Source of the DNA: Plantago major
Taxonomy: Eukaryota > Streptophyta > Magnoliopsida > Lamiales > Plantaginaceae
Direction: 5' to 3'
NCBI GenBank assembly: GCA_026545765.1
Contig: CM048841.1
Location: forward strand, 96,243,352 to 96,307,351
DNA length: 64,000 bases
Positions 24,247 to 36,500 of this stretch are shown here, piece by piece; position 1 is the first letter of the stretch; each line of letters starts with the position of its first letter. The notes under the pieces are model-generated. The model was not told where the DNA came from, did no database searches, and saw only the letters and a program-made list of their open reading frames with translations. The translations under genes were made by a program, and so were the position numbers.

Positions 24247-26992
24247 ATGATGAGTTACGGAGAGAGTAGTGCAAGTAAATTAGGAGTGTATGACAATTGG
24301 GAAAAGCTTGTAGATGGTGTATTTGATAGAGAAGAGCTTCGGAGATTGGCACTTTGCGATAGTTTCAGTACCACCTCAACTTCCTTCTCTCGTCTCAACA
24401 GCACTGCCAGCTCCACTTTCAATTATGAAACTCCGACCAACGGTACTAGCACTTCTTATTACCATTTCGATATCGTTTTAATTTACAACATGGATGCGTT
24501 TATCTAGATACTTTGTGATTATCTGAGAGTAACCATTTATATATATGTTCATTTAATAATTTATTATTATACCTTGTAACGATTTGCAAGAATCTGCAGT
24601 AAAATCCCCAAAATAACTTTGATGAACCCTAACTCCTAAATCAATAGATTATGCAAGAATCAGCAGTAAAAGACACAGGAATTACGTGTTTTTGCTCGCC
24701 ATCACGGCCTACTGCATGAGAGAGGAACAATCACACTTCATTAACAAGAATTTGCAGATATACAAGATACGTTACCAAAAGAACACATAAATTCATAAAA
24801 ATGGGGAAAATATTGTTTTCCGCCATTTGGATGTCTAGTAAATTCTGGAAAATTTTGCAAATCTTTATCAAATATGTATATCTCCACAAAATAAGTTGTT
24901 TTTCCCTCATGTTTTCCCCTATTTTTTTTTCTTCTTTCCCGTTTCCCTCAAACCAATGAAGCCTACCAAATGAACCCCAAAAATAATTTTCGAGCTATGA
25001 CCCCAAGTTTTGATTCAGCTGGAAAATACTGAATTGAAGCCAAACGAACTAATTGACTGCCCTAATATTACATCCTAAAGTCTGACATATCATCTCAATT
25101 ACTTTTAAAATGTCAAATGTATGAAGTTATACGGGACGAGGAATAGTACATTGCCATAATTATAAAGTATAAAACTAAATCCATCTCAATTTAATTTCTC
25201 ATTTAATTTGTTGTCTCAACTTCAACTTATCCTACTATTTCCAACATGGGTGAACTTCCAACATTGAACAGTTAATATCTTTGTAACAGGGTCAGGGACC
25301 TTAGCCAAGCCGATCCAACTGACATACCAAGTCATCATTGCTGTTGATGTCGCTGCCTCGTTCAAGCAAGAATGTGCCGAGCTCAAATCCCAGGCCGAAA
25401 AGCTCGCCACCCTCCTCCACCAAGCCGCACAAGCCTCAGACATTCTGTGCGAGCGACCAACACGCCGCATCATTGATGAAACTGAACGAGTACTCGCCAA
25501 GGCCCTCTCCTTAGTTCTCAAGTGCCGCGGCAACGGCCTCATGAATCGCGTTTTGATCGTAAGCCCTGTCTCCGCGTTTCGTAAGATGTCATTCTTACTC
25601 GAAAGCTCGATCGAAGACGTTTCGTGGCTGTTACGAGTCTCGGCTTCCTCCTCCGATGACAACGAGTACCTAGGGTTGCCTCCGATTGCGGCGAACGACC
25701 TGATTTTGTGCTTAATTTGGGAGCAGATCGCGATTTTGTACACTGGTAATGTTGATGATCGAGGCGATGCTGCTGCTTCTCTGGTTTCGCTTGCGAGGGA
25801 TAATGATCGGTATGGGAAGCTGATTATTGAGGAAGGAGGTGTAGGTCCGTTGCTGAAATTGGTGAAGGAAGGGAAGGTGGAAGGGCAGGAGAGTGCCGCT
25901 AGGGCTATTGGGTTGTTGGGGAAGGATCCGGAGAGTGTTGAGCATATGATTCATGCTGGTGTATGCAATGTGTTTGCGAAAATGCTCAACGAAGGGCCGG
26001 TGAAAGTTCAGGCTGTTGTTGCTTGGGCTGTTTCTGAGCTTGCTGCTCATTATCCCAAATGTCAGGATCTGTTTGCAAGGCTTGACATCATTGTATTGTT
26101 AACGCGTCATTTGGCTTTTGAAACTGTCCAGGAAAATGCTGGTATTAGAGGTAGCAGTGACAGAGCTGGGGAGATGGAGGATCCAGCCACTAAACTGTAC
26201 TTAAAGGCTATGGTAGCTCGAGCCCTTTGCTACCTTGCCAGGCAGAATGATGCCATTTGCCGAACCATAGCTGAGTCTCAAGCATTGTTGTGCTTTGCCA
26301 TTCTCCTAGAGGGAGGACTCGACGAGGTTCGACTTAATTCAGCAATGGCTTTGATGGAGATCACGGCCGTTGCAGAGAAGAATCCAGATTTGATGAGATC
26401 CGCATTCGATCCCAGTTCACCAGAATACAAAGCCATTGTTGATCAGTTGTTTAGAATAATTGAGGAAGCCGGTTATGACGACTTGTTGGTTCCTTGCATT
26501 AGGGCTACTGGCAATTTGGCTCTGATATACAGGGCAACGGAGACAAGGATGATAAACCCGTTAGTGAGGTTGTTAGACGAGCGAAATTCGAATGTTTCTA
26601 AAGAAGCTTGTATTGCTCTCACCAAGTTTGCTTGCGCGTATAACTATCTGTACCTTGATCACACCAAGGCAATTATTCGTGCTGGAGGGGTGAAGCAACT
26701 TGTTCAGCTCGTGTATTTTGAGGACATTGTTCGGAGTAGTGCATTGGTATTGTTGTGCTATATTGCTCTTCATGCGCCGGATGGCAGAGAGCTCGTGGAA
26801 GCCGGGGTGCTGTCGGCACTAGAATGGGCATCTGTACAGGCTGATATTGAAGATCTGGAGAAATATTGCAATGAGAATCTCGCCTATTTGATGCAATGGG
26901 AAGATATCAAGGGCCTGTTACGAAATGCAAAAGGGATCTTGGAGCTGTATCATTCCAGGAATTCAAGAGGATGGTCGTACCAGTATGGTTAA
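24247..26992 (+). CDS. Armadillo-repeat-only (ARO) protein, 5' end uncertain
   Basis: 25290-26992 encodes a nearly complete ARO-family protein: KPIQL near the start, SFKQECAELKSQAEKLATLL, ERPTRRIIDETERVL, AFRKMS, DVSWLLRVSAS, EYLGLPPIAAN, then about ten armadillo repeats (RDNDRYGKLIIEEGGVGPLL, ARAIGLLGKDPESVEHMIHA) to a TAA stop. In Arabidopsis ARO proteins act in polar tip growth with ROP signalling. No ATG opens the homologous region: the frame is closed by TGA at 25265 and the first in-frame ATG (25541) would remove ~83 conserved residues. A CAG acceptor at 25287-25289 and an upstream open segment 24247-24442 ending at a GT donor join in phase (632 residues in total). That first exon (DNWEKLVDGVFDREELRRLA) is not typical of ARO and I do not recognise it. 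Alternatives are a lost start codon or an unseen first exon. The linker after HLAFETVQE is shorter than usual. Confidence 0.8.
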
Positions 26993-27821
26993 TATTTCAT
27001 AGGGAAACCCCCTTGAGATCACATTTGCAAGTACAGGCCAAGTGACTTTACACCCCACATGAATGGACTTTTATACCCCCCTCGTGCACTTGCAAAAACA
27101 CTTTTTCATATCATTTCACCTCTTGATTTTTTATTCTGAGTTTTTTCATTTTAGATTTTATTATTTTAAACTTTTAAATAAAAAAATACCAGAATACAAT
27201 TCATAATTTAATTTGTTTGAATATATAGACTGTATTAGTCGAGTCCACTAATACAGTCAGACTATATTAGTACAATTCACTACTGTATTACTAGTGAAAT
27301 GTAATACAATACAGTTGAACTGTATTAGTGGAGTAATGTATTATCGTCATGACAAATGTCTATTTTGATTTTTGGCGATCAGCGTTTCATTTTAATTGGT
27401 TTAATCACCAAAGTAAATGTATATTGTCAATCAATTATATAATGAAACTTTAGGTCAAAGTTCATTATATAATTTAATTAGTAATTTACATTTACGGTTT
27501 AAGATAAATCAATCAGATGAAAATATCGATCGACAAAATAAATGGGACATTTGTTGTGGGATGGAGGGAGTAATATACATTCGACCGTATTTATGAACTC
27601 CACTAATACAGTCAGTAGACTGCAAATAATTACTACAATTTACAACACCAGACAGAATTCAATAAAATTGAAAATAAACAAAACATAGAAAAAAATAAAA
27701 CGAAAAATCGAGTTCGTACGAGATTTCAATACAAATCGAGTTCCTACGAGATTTCAGAAAAGGAAATGTAAAAAACATACTATTACATTTACAATATAAA
27801 AATGAATTTAACAAAATGAAA
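26993..27821. other. Spacer with repeat fragments
   Basis: Contains repeated short blocks (TCCACTAATACAGTC twice, GAGTTCSTACGAGATTTC twice) and an end motif GGATGGAGGGAGTA at 27559-27572 like a Stowaway terminus. The 13-base target site of the downstream LINE begins at 27822. No gene is supported. Confidence 0.4.
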
Positions 27822-28014
27822 ACAAATCTCCTTTAGGTCTCTTTCATTAGTCTGTGTTTGTCGTAAAAGTAAAACTAATCTCCGCCTCCGCCCCCTTCAG
27901 CCTTCAGATCTGCTCGATCACTGCTCTATCGATCTCCGGCCTCACCGCAAAATTGAGTGAGCTCTCACCGGCGGAAACTCTGCTCTGCAATCGTTCATTC
28001 CAGGTAACATACCG

Positions 28015-29471
28015 ATGGCTCCCAAGAAAAACCCATCTGAACCTCCGCGACCGCGTGGCCGCCCGAAGAAACAGGGGACTCCGGCGAACGCTGTGGAACC
28101 GATTGGTGATTGGGCGACATCAGGCAAGGGCGATACAGTCGATTTAGGGCAAGCAGAGGAATCGACTATGGAGAAGGGAGACGGGTCGAGTTTGGTCGAT
28201 CCTAGACCACCGGATAAACAGACAACGATTGAAACTGCGATGGTGAGGAATTCAAATCCTCCCAACGATTCGCAGGGGGCTGCGATGGGCACAGGGAATT
28301 CTGGTGAGGCTGGGCTGAATCATGACTGTAATATGGAGAATATACAGAATATTGATTCTGCGCCTAAGGACAACCAAGACAAACCATTGTGGGTAGATAT
28401 TATTAGAGGAAACCGGCTGCCGGATCATGGGACAAAAATTCAGTTTATTGCACCACCTGTTGTTGATGGTGAGATTGAGGTGACGATTGATGAAGAGGAT
28501 GTGGCATCGGAGCTCAAATTCTGGGAGAATTCCTTGATTTTTTTCGTCATGGGAACGGACCTAACTATGAATGCGGTGAAACAATTTATGATAAAATACT
28601 GGAATTTTGTGCAGCTACCGGAACTTTTCTACAACGAGGAGGGTTATTTCATAATTCGTTTTAAGAACGAAGAAGAATGGAAGGCTGTTATGAAGAACGG
28701 GCCATACTCAATCTTTGGAAAGACAATCATATTATTGCGTTGGGTGCAAAATTTCTCACTCAAAGAGGATTTACTACGTACCATACCGGTATGGGTAAAG
28801 TTCCCTAATCTACCATTGCATCTCTGGGGTGAAAGGAGTATTGCGAAGATTGCAAGTACGGTTGGTAAGCCGATGGTCAAGGATGAATGCACTGCAAAGA
28901 AGCTCAGGGTTACGTATGCTAGGGTGATATTGAGGTTGATGTAACAAAGGAATTAAGGAAGACGGTCATTATCAAAGATAATAAAGATAAGCGTATCAAG
29001 CAGATGGTGGAGTATGAGTGGCAAACATCGTTTTGTGCTAAGTGCCAACAGGTTGGACATCAATGTGCTAATGAGGCGGGGCGGCGACCTACACCACCTA
29101 GAACCCAGGGGCAGCAGAATTCGGATCGAGGTCAGCGATGGGTGGCTCGACGTGATGGTCGAACTGACCAAAGAAAAGGGTTGCAGAATAATCAGCAGCC
29201 GCACCAGCAGGCACAGGAAAGCGGAGCTACTGAGAAATCCGGACAGTTACAAGGCAGGAATGAAAACAGACAGATTGTGCGGCAGGGAGATGAGAGAGAT
29301 GGGGTTGGTGATGGTAGTGGGATAGATTGCACGAGTCAGAATCGACCTGAGTCAGTTAGACAGAGTCGATCTCCTCCAGGGACTCGGCAGGTGAGTGATC
29401 GAGATATAGTCTTGCATAATGGTTTTGCGGCTTTGGACCCTTTGATTGGCTCTGAAGTTGAGCAAAACTAA
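28015..29471 (+). pseudogene. LINE ORF1 (gag-like, DUF4283 and zinc knuckle), frameshifted
   Basis: Starts at ATG 28015 with an AT-hook-like basic stretch (PPRPRGRPKKQG), an acidic middle, then a DUF4283 domain (FWENSLIFFVMG, FIIRFKNEEEWKAVM, VWVKFPNLPLHLW). A one-base shift near 28921-28930 ends the first frame at 28944. The continuation in another frame carries the cysteine motif FCAKCQQVGHQC (about 29032-29067) and a Gln/Arg-rich tail to 29471. ORF1 proteins bind the element RNA; this copy cannot make a full product without frameshifting. Confidence 0.88.
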
Positions 29472-29476
29472 CCATC

Positions 29477-32400
29477 ATGATTGTCTGGAATATTAGTGGG
29501 CTCAACAAAGCAGCTAAGTTTCGTGAGATTGGCTCCCGTCTCTCTGATCTTAATGTATCGATTGCTGCTTTACTGGAAACAAGGGTAAAGAAAGATAGGA
29601 TGGATAGGGTTCGTAGACGCTTGGGACGTAAATGGTGTTATCTGGATAACTATGACGATCATGATAATGGTAGGATATGGATTTTGTGGGATGATCTTAA
29701 GGTTGATGTGAGATTGATGGATTCGTCAGATCAATTTATACACTGTGGTATCTACAATCTGGAGGGCAGATTATCACAGTGGATCACCTTTATCTATGTG
29801 CATAATACGCTGGAGCAACGTCGTTCTCTCTGGCATGACTTGGAGCAGAAAGCGACACAGATTGGGGAACCATGGATGGTTATTGGAGATTTCAACAATG
29901 TCCTACATTTTGACGACCGTATCGGTGGTCAAAGTGTAGTGGAGGCAGAGTTCCGGCATCTTGCAGCTATGATGGATGTGGCACGCCTAACTGAAGTGGA
30001 CACGGTTGGGGACCATTTTACATGGTCGAATAGACATATATATTCCCGCATTGATCGTGCCATATGCAATCCGGAGTGGTTCCAAATTTTTGATTCTATG
30101 GTCCTTAGGGTGCTGGAACCTGGGGTGTCTGACCATACCCCGTTATATTTACATATGGAGGTAGTTAATAGACCAAGGCACCATCAATTTCGATTTATTA
30201 ATAGCCTGGCTAGTCATGATCGGTTCCTTGAGACAGTTCGTATGCAATGGCGAGCTGGTGCTATGGGACAGCCAATGTACATGGCCTGGAAGAGACTTAT
30301 TGCACTCCAACCGCACTTGAAGGCTTTGGGTAAGCAGCATAAGGTGCACGTGTAAATCTGGATAAAGCACGGAGTGAGCTCTTGGCAATGCAAGGAGCGC
30401 TTCTACAGGATCGGTTTGATACTAGCCGAATTGATCGTGTCAAGCTTGCTATGGCCGAGGTGGTAAAGTGGAATGATATTGACGAGTCACTCATGGCTCA
30501 AAAAGCCAAGATTCACTGGCTACGTGTGGGGGATGGGAACAACGCCTTCTTCCATGCTACTGTCAAGGATAAAAATCGCCGGATAGGGCTGCCGAGATTG
30601 ATTACGACAAAGGGAGTGGTAGTAACTGAGCATAGGGCGATGGAGGAGGAGGTTCTGAACTTCTACACTGCTCTTGTGGGTACAAAATCAACTCGGTTGG
30701 AGGGAATAGATATTGAGGCGCTAAGGAGTGGACGACAGCTCAATCGACAGGAACATATTGGCCTTATTCGGCCGGTGACTGAGAAGGAAGTGTGGGAAGC
30801 CCTCCAGGGATATGAGACCTATTTCGTGTTGTACTACCCTATATAAGATCATCTCCAATATCCTCATGAATAGGCTAAACACAGTTATTAATTCTATAGT
30901 AGACGAGAGCCAATCTGCATTCCTTCCTAGTAAGGTCATTCATGATAATATTCTCCTTGCTAGTGAGTCAAAATGATGTGAAAGAACATCTCCCCACGAT
31001 GTATGATTCAAATGGACTTACAGAAAGCATATGGTACTGTGGAATGGAGTACACTGGAAGTGATCATGGAGGAGCTTGGATTCCCGGTAATGTTTACGGA
31101 TTGGGTTATGAGATGTGTCAGATCGGTGTCGTATCGTTACTCCATTAATGGAGTACCTTCACGGCTTCTCAAGGCGGAAAGGGGATTGCGCCAAGGTGAT
31201 CCTATTTCCCTCTACTCTTTGTGCTCATGATGGAGTATTTACATAGAGTTCTTTTACAAGTAAAGCTTGACCCGGATTTCAACTTTCACCCGAAGTGCGA
31301 ACGATTGGATATTGTGAATCTTTGCTTTGCCGATGACCTTCTCCTCTTTGTTAGAGGTGATCTTCAGTCGGTTTCGATCCTTATGCATCAATTTAATAAA
31401 TTCTCAAAAGCCACGGGTCTGAATGTTAATCAGAGCAAGTGCCGCATATTTTGCGGTGGGGTTAGCCGCACCACTCTTCGGCAGATTCTTGATGTCACTG
31501 GATTCGTGGAAGGTAAGCTGCCGGTTAAATATCTTGGAGTGCCGCTCACCACACGTAAGCTCACTGTTAGATTATGCCAACCACTCATTGATCGTATCAC
31601 TGCTCGAATAAGGCACTGGAGTTCGAAACTTTTGAGCTATGCTGGAAAGATGCAACTCATTCGTAGTGTCTTGCAGGCGATGTCTAACTATTGGATGCAA
31701 GTGTTCCCTATGCCGAAACTCGTAATTCGACACATTGAATCTCTGTGCCGTTCTTTCTTATGGAGTGGAACCGCAGATATTGCTCATCGAGCACCCATTG
31801 CATGGGATAAAGTTTGTGATGCCAAGAATGCTGGAGGTCTTAACCTCACCTCCCTGATTGAATGGAATGCATGCACCGTTACCAAACTATTATGGAATAT
31901 CCGTCGCAAAGCGGATAAATTGTGGGTAAAATGGGTCCACAACTACTATATTAAAGATAGGGAGGTGATGGATGTGGAACTCCCTAGTGATGCCTCTTGG
32001 ATCCTCAAGGCTATTATGAAGAGTCGACATATGGTACGGAATTCGGCAGCTTGGACCAGGATGTGGTGCGCAGGAAAGTTCAACATGCGGGAGCTATATG
32101 ATGAGCTACGTGGTGTAAAAGTCGATGTACAATGGAAGAAATGGTGGTTTAATAACCGAGCTCAACCCCGGGCGATTTTCTGTACATGGATGGGACTCAA
32201 TAAAAGACTTGCTACAAAAGATAGGGTACGAAAGTGAAATACAACCATCTCACCGAGTTGTGTCTTCTGCCCTGCGGATGAATCACATCAACATTTGTTC
32301 TTTCAGTGCCCGTACTCACGCCAGATAGGGAGGCAGGTGATGGCCTGGCTGGGTATTCAGCGTATGCCACGTGAGTGGGAAAAGGAAATAGATTGGTTAT

Positions 32401-32615
32401 GTTTACAATTAAGGAGCAATGGATGGCGCAAGAAGCTACTACGGTGTGCATTTACATAATCGGTTTATGCTATCTGGATGGAGAGAAATCAAGTGGTATT
32501 TCGGCAGAAACCTGTAAACACGAGACTTGATGAGATGATAGTTAATAAAGTTATTAATAAATGTTGGCATGATAGGAAGCTACGTGAGCACTGTGCTATA
32601 CTGATGCTGAACTAG
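29477..32615 (+). pseudogene. LINE ORF2 (endonuclease, RT, zf-RVT), multiply broken
   Basis: The endonuclease part, 29477-30355, is open and retains the catalytic blocks WNISGLN, LLETR, VIGDFNN and GVSDHTPL. A stop follows at 30353. 30382-30825 continues the linker and N-terminal RT. A deletion of roughly 190 bases relative to the LINE at 5940 joins position ~30810 to the RPIS block near 30818 and removes early RT motifs. Stops and small indels at 30960-31010 follow. 31003-32237 keeps LRQGDP and LCFADDLLLF, and the zinc-binding end (CVFCPADESHQHLFFQC) appears after another shift at ~32225. An in-frame stop at ~32456 interrupts the tail, which ends near 32615. Confidence 0.9.
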
Positions 32616-32729
32616 ATTTTAATGGTTATTTTGCTTAGTTTGATCACGTGGATCTACGGATCGGTTTTGTACTTAACTGTTGGAATGGAATAAAAGTATT
32701 TTTTGGTTCCAAAAAAACAAATCTCCTTT

Positions 32730-33542
32730 TTCAGTAGAGCTCGAGTTCCTACGAGATTTCAATACAAAAAAAAAGTTTGGACAAATGCAAGATCTTGGCG
32801 GATCGTGACAGATCTGGACGGATCTTGCCGGCAAAGGACGGAATCTTGAAGGATGTCAACAGATCCGGGCGGATCTTGACCGAGCTGAGTTTGCCTTTCT
32901 CTGGGTCCGATGAAGTGGTGCCTGGTGGTGGGTGGTGAAGGGCAGGCTGGTGGTGAGATGTGGTGGGGAGGCGGGGTTGGTGGTGGTGGCTGGATCTTGG
33001 AGGCGGATGGTGAGAGGTTGTGGCGGTGGTGCGACGTGGAGGCGATGGAAAGCGAGCGGCAGGTGGTAGTGGATATGGTGGCAAAACTGGTTGTTGTGTG
33101 TGGTGGTGGTTTTGAGGTGGAGTCTTGTGGTGGTGGAGGAAGGTGTTAGAGAGAGAAGAGAGAGAGAGTGTGTTATTTTGGAAATGAGGGCAAAACGGTC
33201 AATTCAATGCCATTTTTCATAGGAGAGAAAAAAATGGATGGTGAAACTACTGAACGCCCGAAATGAAAAAATGGAAAGCTATTCCAAAGGAATGGAGGGA
33301 GTAATCGAGATCTCAATTGACTATTGAGTCGATACTGAAAAAACTGGCGAATAAAATAACATTAATTTTGATAAATAACAGCAAATGGGATTTATGACAT
33401 ACTAACAAGTAACAAGTAGTACTAATATTAATCTCGCCTTTGTACGGTTGAAGCTAAGAATGATTACAACATTTCCTATAAAATTGAGTTCATAAACAGA
33501 GTACTATTTGGACGAAAAGGCTTCGCTGGTCCTGGCATTTCC
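32730..33542. other. G/GGT-rich low-complexity spacer
   Basis: 32780-33150 is rich in GGTGGT and GGCGGATC words that open long but low-complexity frames on both strands; I do not call them genes. A (GA)n-like run lies at 33150-33171. 33230-33303 ends in GGAATGGAGGGAGTA with the same terminal sequence as the MITE at 23431, but no partner end is seen. Confidence 0.45.
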
Positions 33543-36500
33543 TCATACAAGACTGAGCTGGAGCTTTGGCCTGTTCGGTTGTGGCTCAACAACCTCCATG
33601 TGAATCGTCACCGTCTGCAGAACACCATAGCAAACTTCACCATTAACCTTTCTAATCTTCTGCTGCTGCTCGTCAACTACCCACTCTCCTGCTCCCTTCT
33701 GACCTCGCGATGTCAAGTGCACAGGCCCTTCTATTCCGAATCTGCAAGTGGTACCAAGGAATCAATATCATGTGCTGGTAAATCTTAGCAGGACTTTTAC
33801 AAGTCTTATCTCAGATGGTATATAATCATGGAGTTTCCTTGTAAACATATGAATAGATTTATGGAAAGGTTATAAAGTTATTCGTTTATATTATATTTGT
33901 AACTCTCCCCTGCTCTTGTAGGGCGAATTGCACCAAGGTCGGTGAAGTGGATACTTTTTTTAGCGTAAACTGGTAGAGTTGTTGACACTTGGGTATCTGA
34001 ACCTTGGTTTTAGGGAGCGACTTTACCTTCACAATCTTTTGCCAGATCCAACTCAAGCTTATACTAGTGTAGAAATTATTCCGTCATTTCTCCAAGAATA
34101 TAGTTTATCTAAAATAACAGTTATATCCTTTGCAATTGCCATAGCATAAATACTGTAGAAATAATATGCACAACTTTAAGTTAAGAAATCTTACTTTGGT
34201 ACAAAAACAATGAAGCCATTTGATCTTATTTTCAGTATTCTAGCATCAGTATCAGTAGGCCTGCAAGATTTATAGAATTACAAAAATGAGTCTATCAGCA
34301 AGAAAAGGAAAGAGAAATTGGGAGATGAATATTTCACTTGTTAGTTATTACCTATTCCTGAAATAGATTAGTGTGTGGAGCTCAACTGATGCCCGGCTAG
34401 CCATCTGAGCGTTCTTGTGTCGATAATTAAGATCTGCAATAATGTTCATGAGATACAAGTAGCATAAACATGTGTGTCACGTTTATAGCTTGTCACAGCT
34501 GGAAGCCAAAGACGTCAAAATGCGAATACAAACTCAACAATTGTTAAGAGGAATATTTCAACAAGCATGTGTAGCAAAAGTACTATCACCAACACTAGAC
34601 AACATGCTCTACACATAATAAATCAACCCATCAAGTACGACAGAAGCAAACAGTAATACAGTGCACCAGAAAATTATATGCAAACAAAATCTTGCACTAA
34701 CAGGATACAGAAACACTTACTATCTGCAATACTAGTCAGCTTAGGTCTGTCTTGGAATATATCTGGGAGCCTGTATATCCCCAAAGATGCAGCTAGCAAA
34801 CGGTGAACAATGACATCTGCAAGAAAACATACAGTTCCAGAATCAGAAACTTAATATCAAAGCAAAAGTTGATTTAGAATTACACCCAACTTTCAGAATT
34901 ACCTGCATATCTTCTGATGGGAGAAGTGAAGTGTGTGTACAGAGGTGCTGCAAGACCGTAATGTGAAAACTCAGGAGGACTAAGATCTCCACTACAAAAG
35001 TAAACTGCCTGAAATTGCAGATCGCAAAAGGATGATTATCCGGAAATTTCATCGGTACACATGTATAGCTGGAGAATGCATACGATTCAAGTACCTGTGT
35101 CATGCATCTTGTTGCCAGAATGCGAATTAGCTTGTTGAAATATGGATCATTCCCCTGAATTGGAAAAACGGAAAATAGAGTTATATACTTATACATACTG
35201 AAATATAATTAGACAATAGATAATTACAAAGAGTTTTGGATTTCTATACAGGAGTTTTGGGAATGGAAAGACAAACTAGCATAAAATTTGTGCAAACATA
35301 AATTACAGTAGAAGCTAGATATTTGTTTCCTCACTATTTTTTTTTTAAAAGTAATCAAGAAGGTTTTATTAAAAAAACTGATGATACACGGGAAGTGTAC
35401 TACAGCAGGTCAGACAAAAAAGAAAAGAGACAAGCACTATCAGGTAATGGATTAACTGCAGCCCCATTAAACCAATACAGTAGCAAACCAAAGAAATTCC
35501 TCAAAATCTTCCAATCCGGGTTGGAAACATCCTTGAAGCATCTATTATTCCTTTCAATCCAAATACTCCAAATCAAACATCCTGGGATAAAATTCCAAAG
35601 AGTTTCCTTATCTTTATCTCTGAAATTCCTCCTCCAAGCCAAAAGCAAGCCCATCTTTATCTCACTATTGCAGATAACTAGTTAAATTATAAACAAAATC
35701 GAGTTGTATCCACTTCTAATGCCAAATAAGCTTAAACATGGTTTGCTCACCAAAGCACGATCAAGTGAATCTGCCAATGCTTTTGAGGACGTTACATCCA
35801 AGCAGAGACCAACTGCAGCAGCAGTTTGAAGCAAAGGTTCAAGCATTTCCTTAGTTGGGCTAGGATGCCGTCTGCAAATCATACATCATTAAAATTTAAA
35901 TAGGATTTCAATTTCAGGAAGGGCCAAAAAGAGTGAACTTTATTCAGGCATCCACTTACAATCTAGAAAGCTATAAAGTTTTACTCAAACGGATACAAAA
36001 GCAGATGGTATTTTCTATGACACATCATTAATTATGTGAAGCATTTTCTATAATAATGCATAATGGATGGTAAGCAATGTTTTGGAGGCTTGAAGCATAG
36101 CTTGGGAGACGGGAGTTGCAAAATGGGCATTCAAGCAAGCAAGCAGGGAGCGGGAGGGTTTACAAAGCAAACAGGAAGCTTATTTTCTGAAGTAAAACTA
36201 GCCAAACAGAAAAGCAGAGAGATTGTGGAAAAGTGGGTAGAACCATACCTAAGAAGTGAACTGAGAGGAAAATGTTCGAGAATCTTTCGAGCTACCGATA
36301 TATTAGCAGCAAGCATAAACTCTTCAATCATCTGGTTAGCTTCTCGAATTTGATACATACCTGCACATGAAAGATATTAACAATTGTAAGAGATGACTAA
36401 AGAAACTCAAAGGCTGGGTGATGTCCAATATACAAAATGAAACACAAGAAAAAGGGTAGGAATGGGATGAATATAAATGATGTCATTACTTGAAGAGGTC

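Larger units (their letters stand above)
27835..32716 (+). mobile_element. Near full-length L1-type LINE with target-site duplication
   Basis: A 4.9-kb non-LTR retrotransposon bounded by the 13-bp direct repeat ACAAATCTCCTTT (27822-27834 and 32717-32729) and ending in an A run at 32711-32716. It has a ~180-base 5' leader, ORF1 (DUF4283-like and zinc knuckle) and ORF2 (AP-type endonuclease, RT, zf-RVT). Frameshifts, stops and an internal deletion make it inactive. The clean target duplication shows that it arrived as a nearly complete copy by target-primed reverse transcription and decayed in place. Flanking sequence repeats (GAGTTCCTACGAGATTTC) predate the insertion. Confidence 0.95.

Noticed and set aside
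25222..25743. 173-codon minus-strand frame
   Set aside because: It lies antisense to the conserved N-terminal ARO coding region and has no independent similarity; codon usage on the plus strand explains it.
32749..33149. Proline/histidine-rich frame (minus) and glycine/valine-rich frame (plus)
   Set aside because: Both come from the same GGTGGT low-complexity stretch; no start context, intron structure or known motif supports either.
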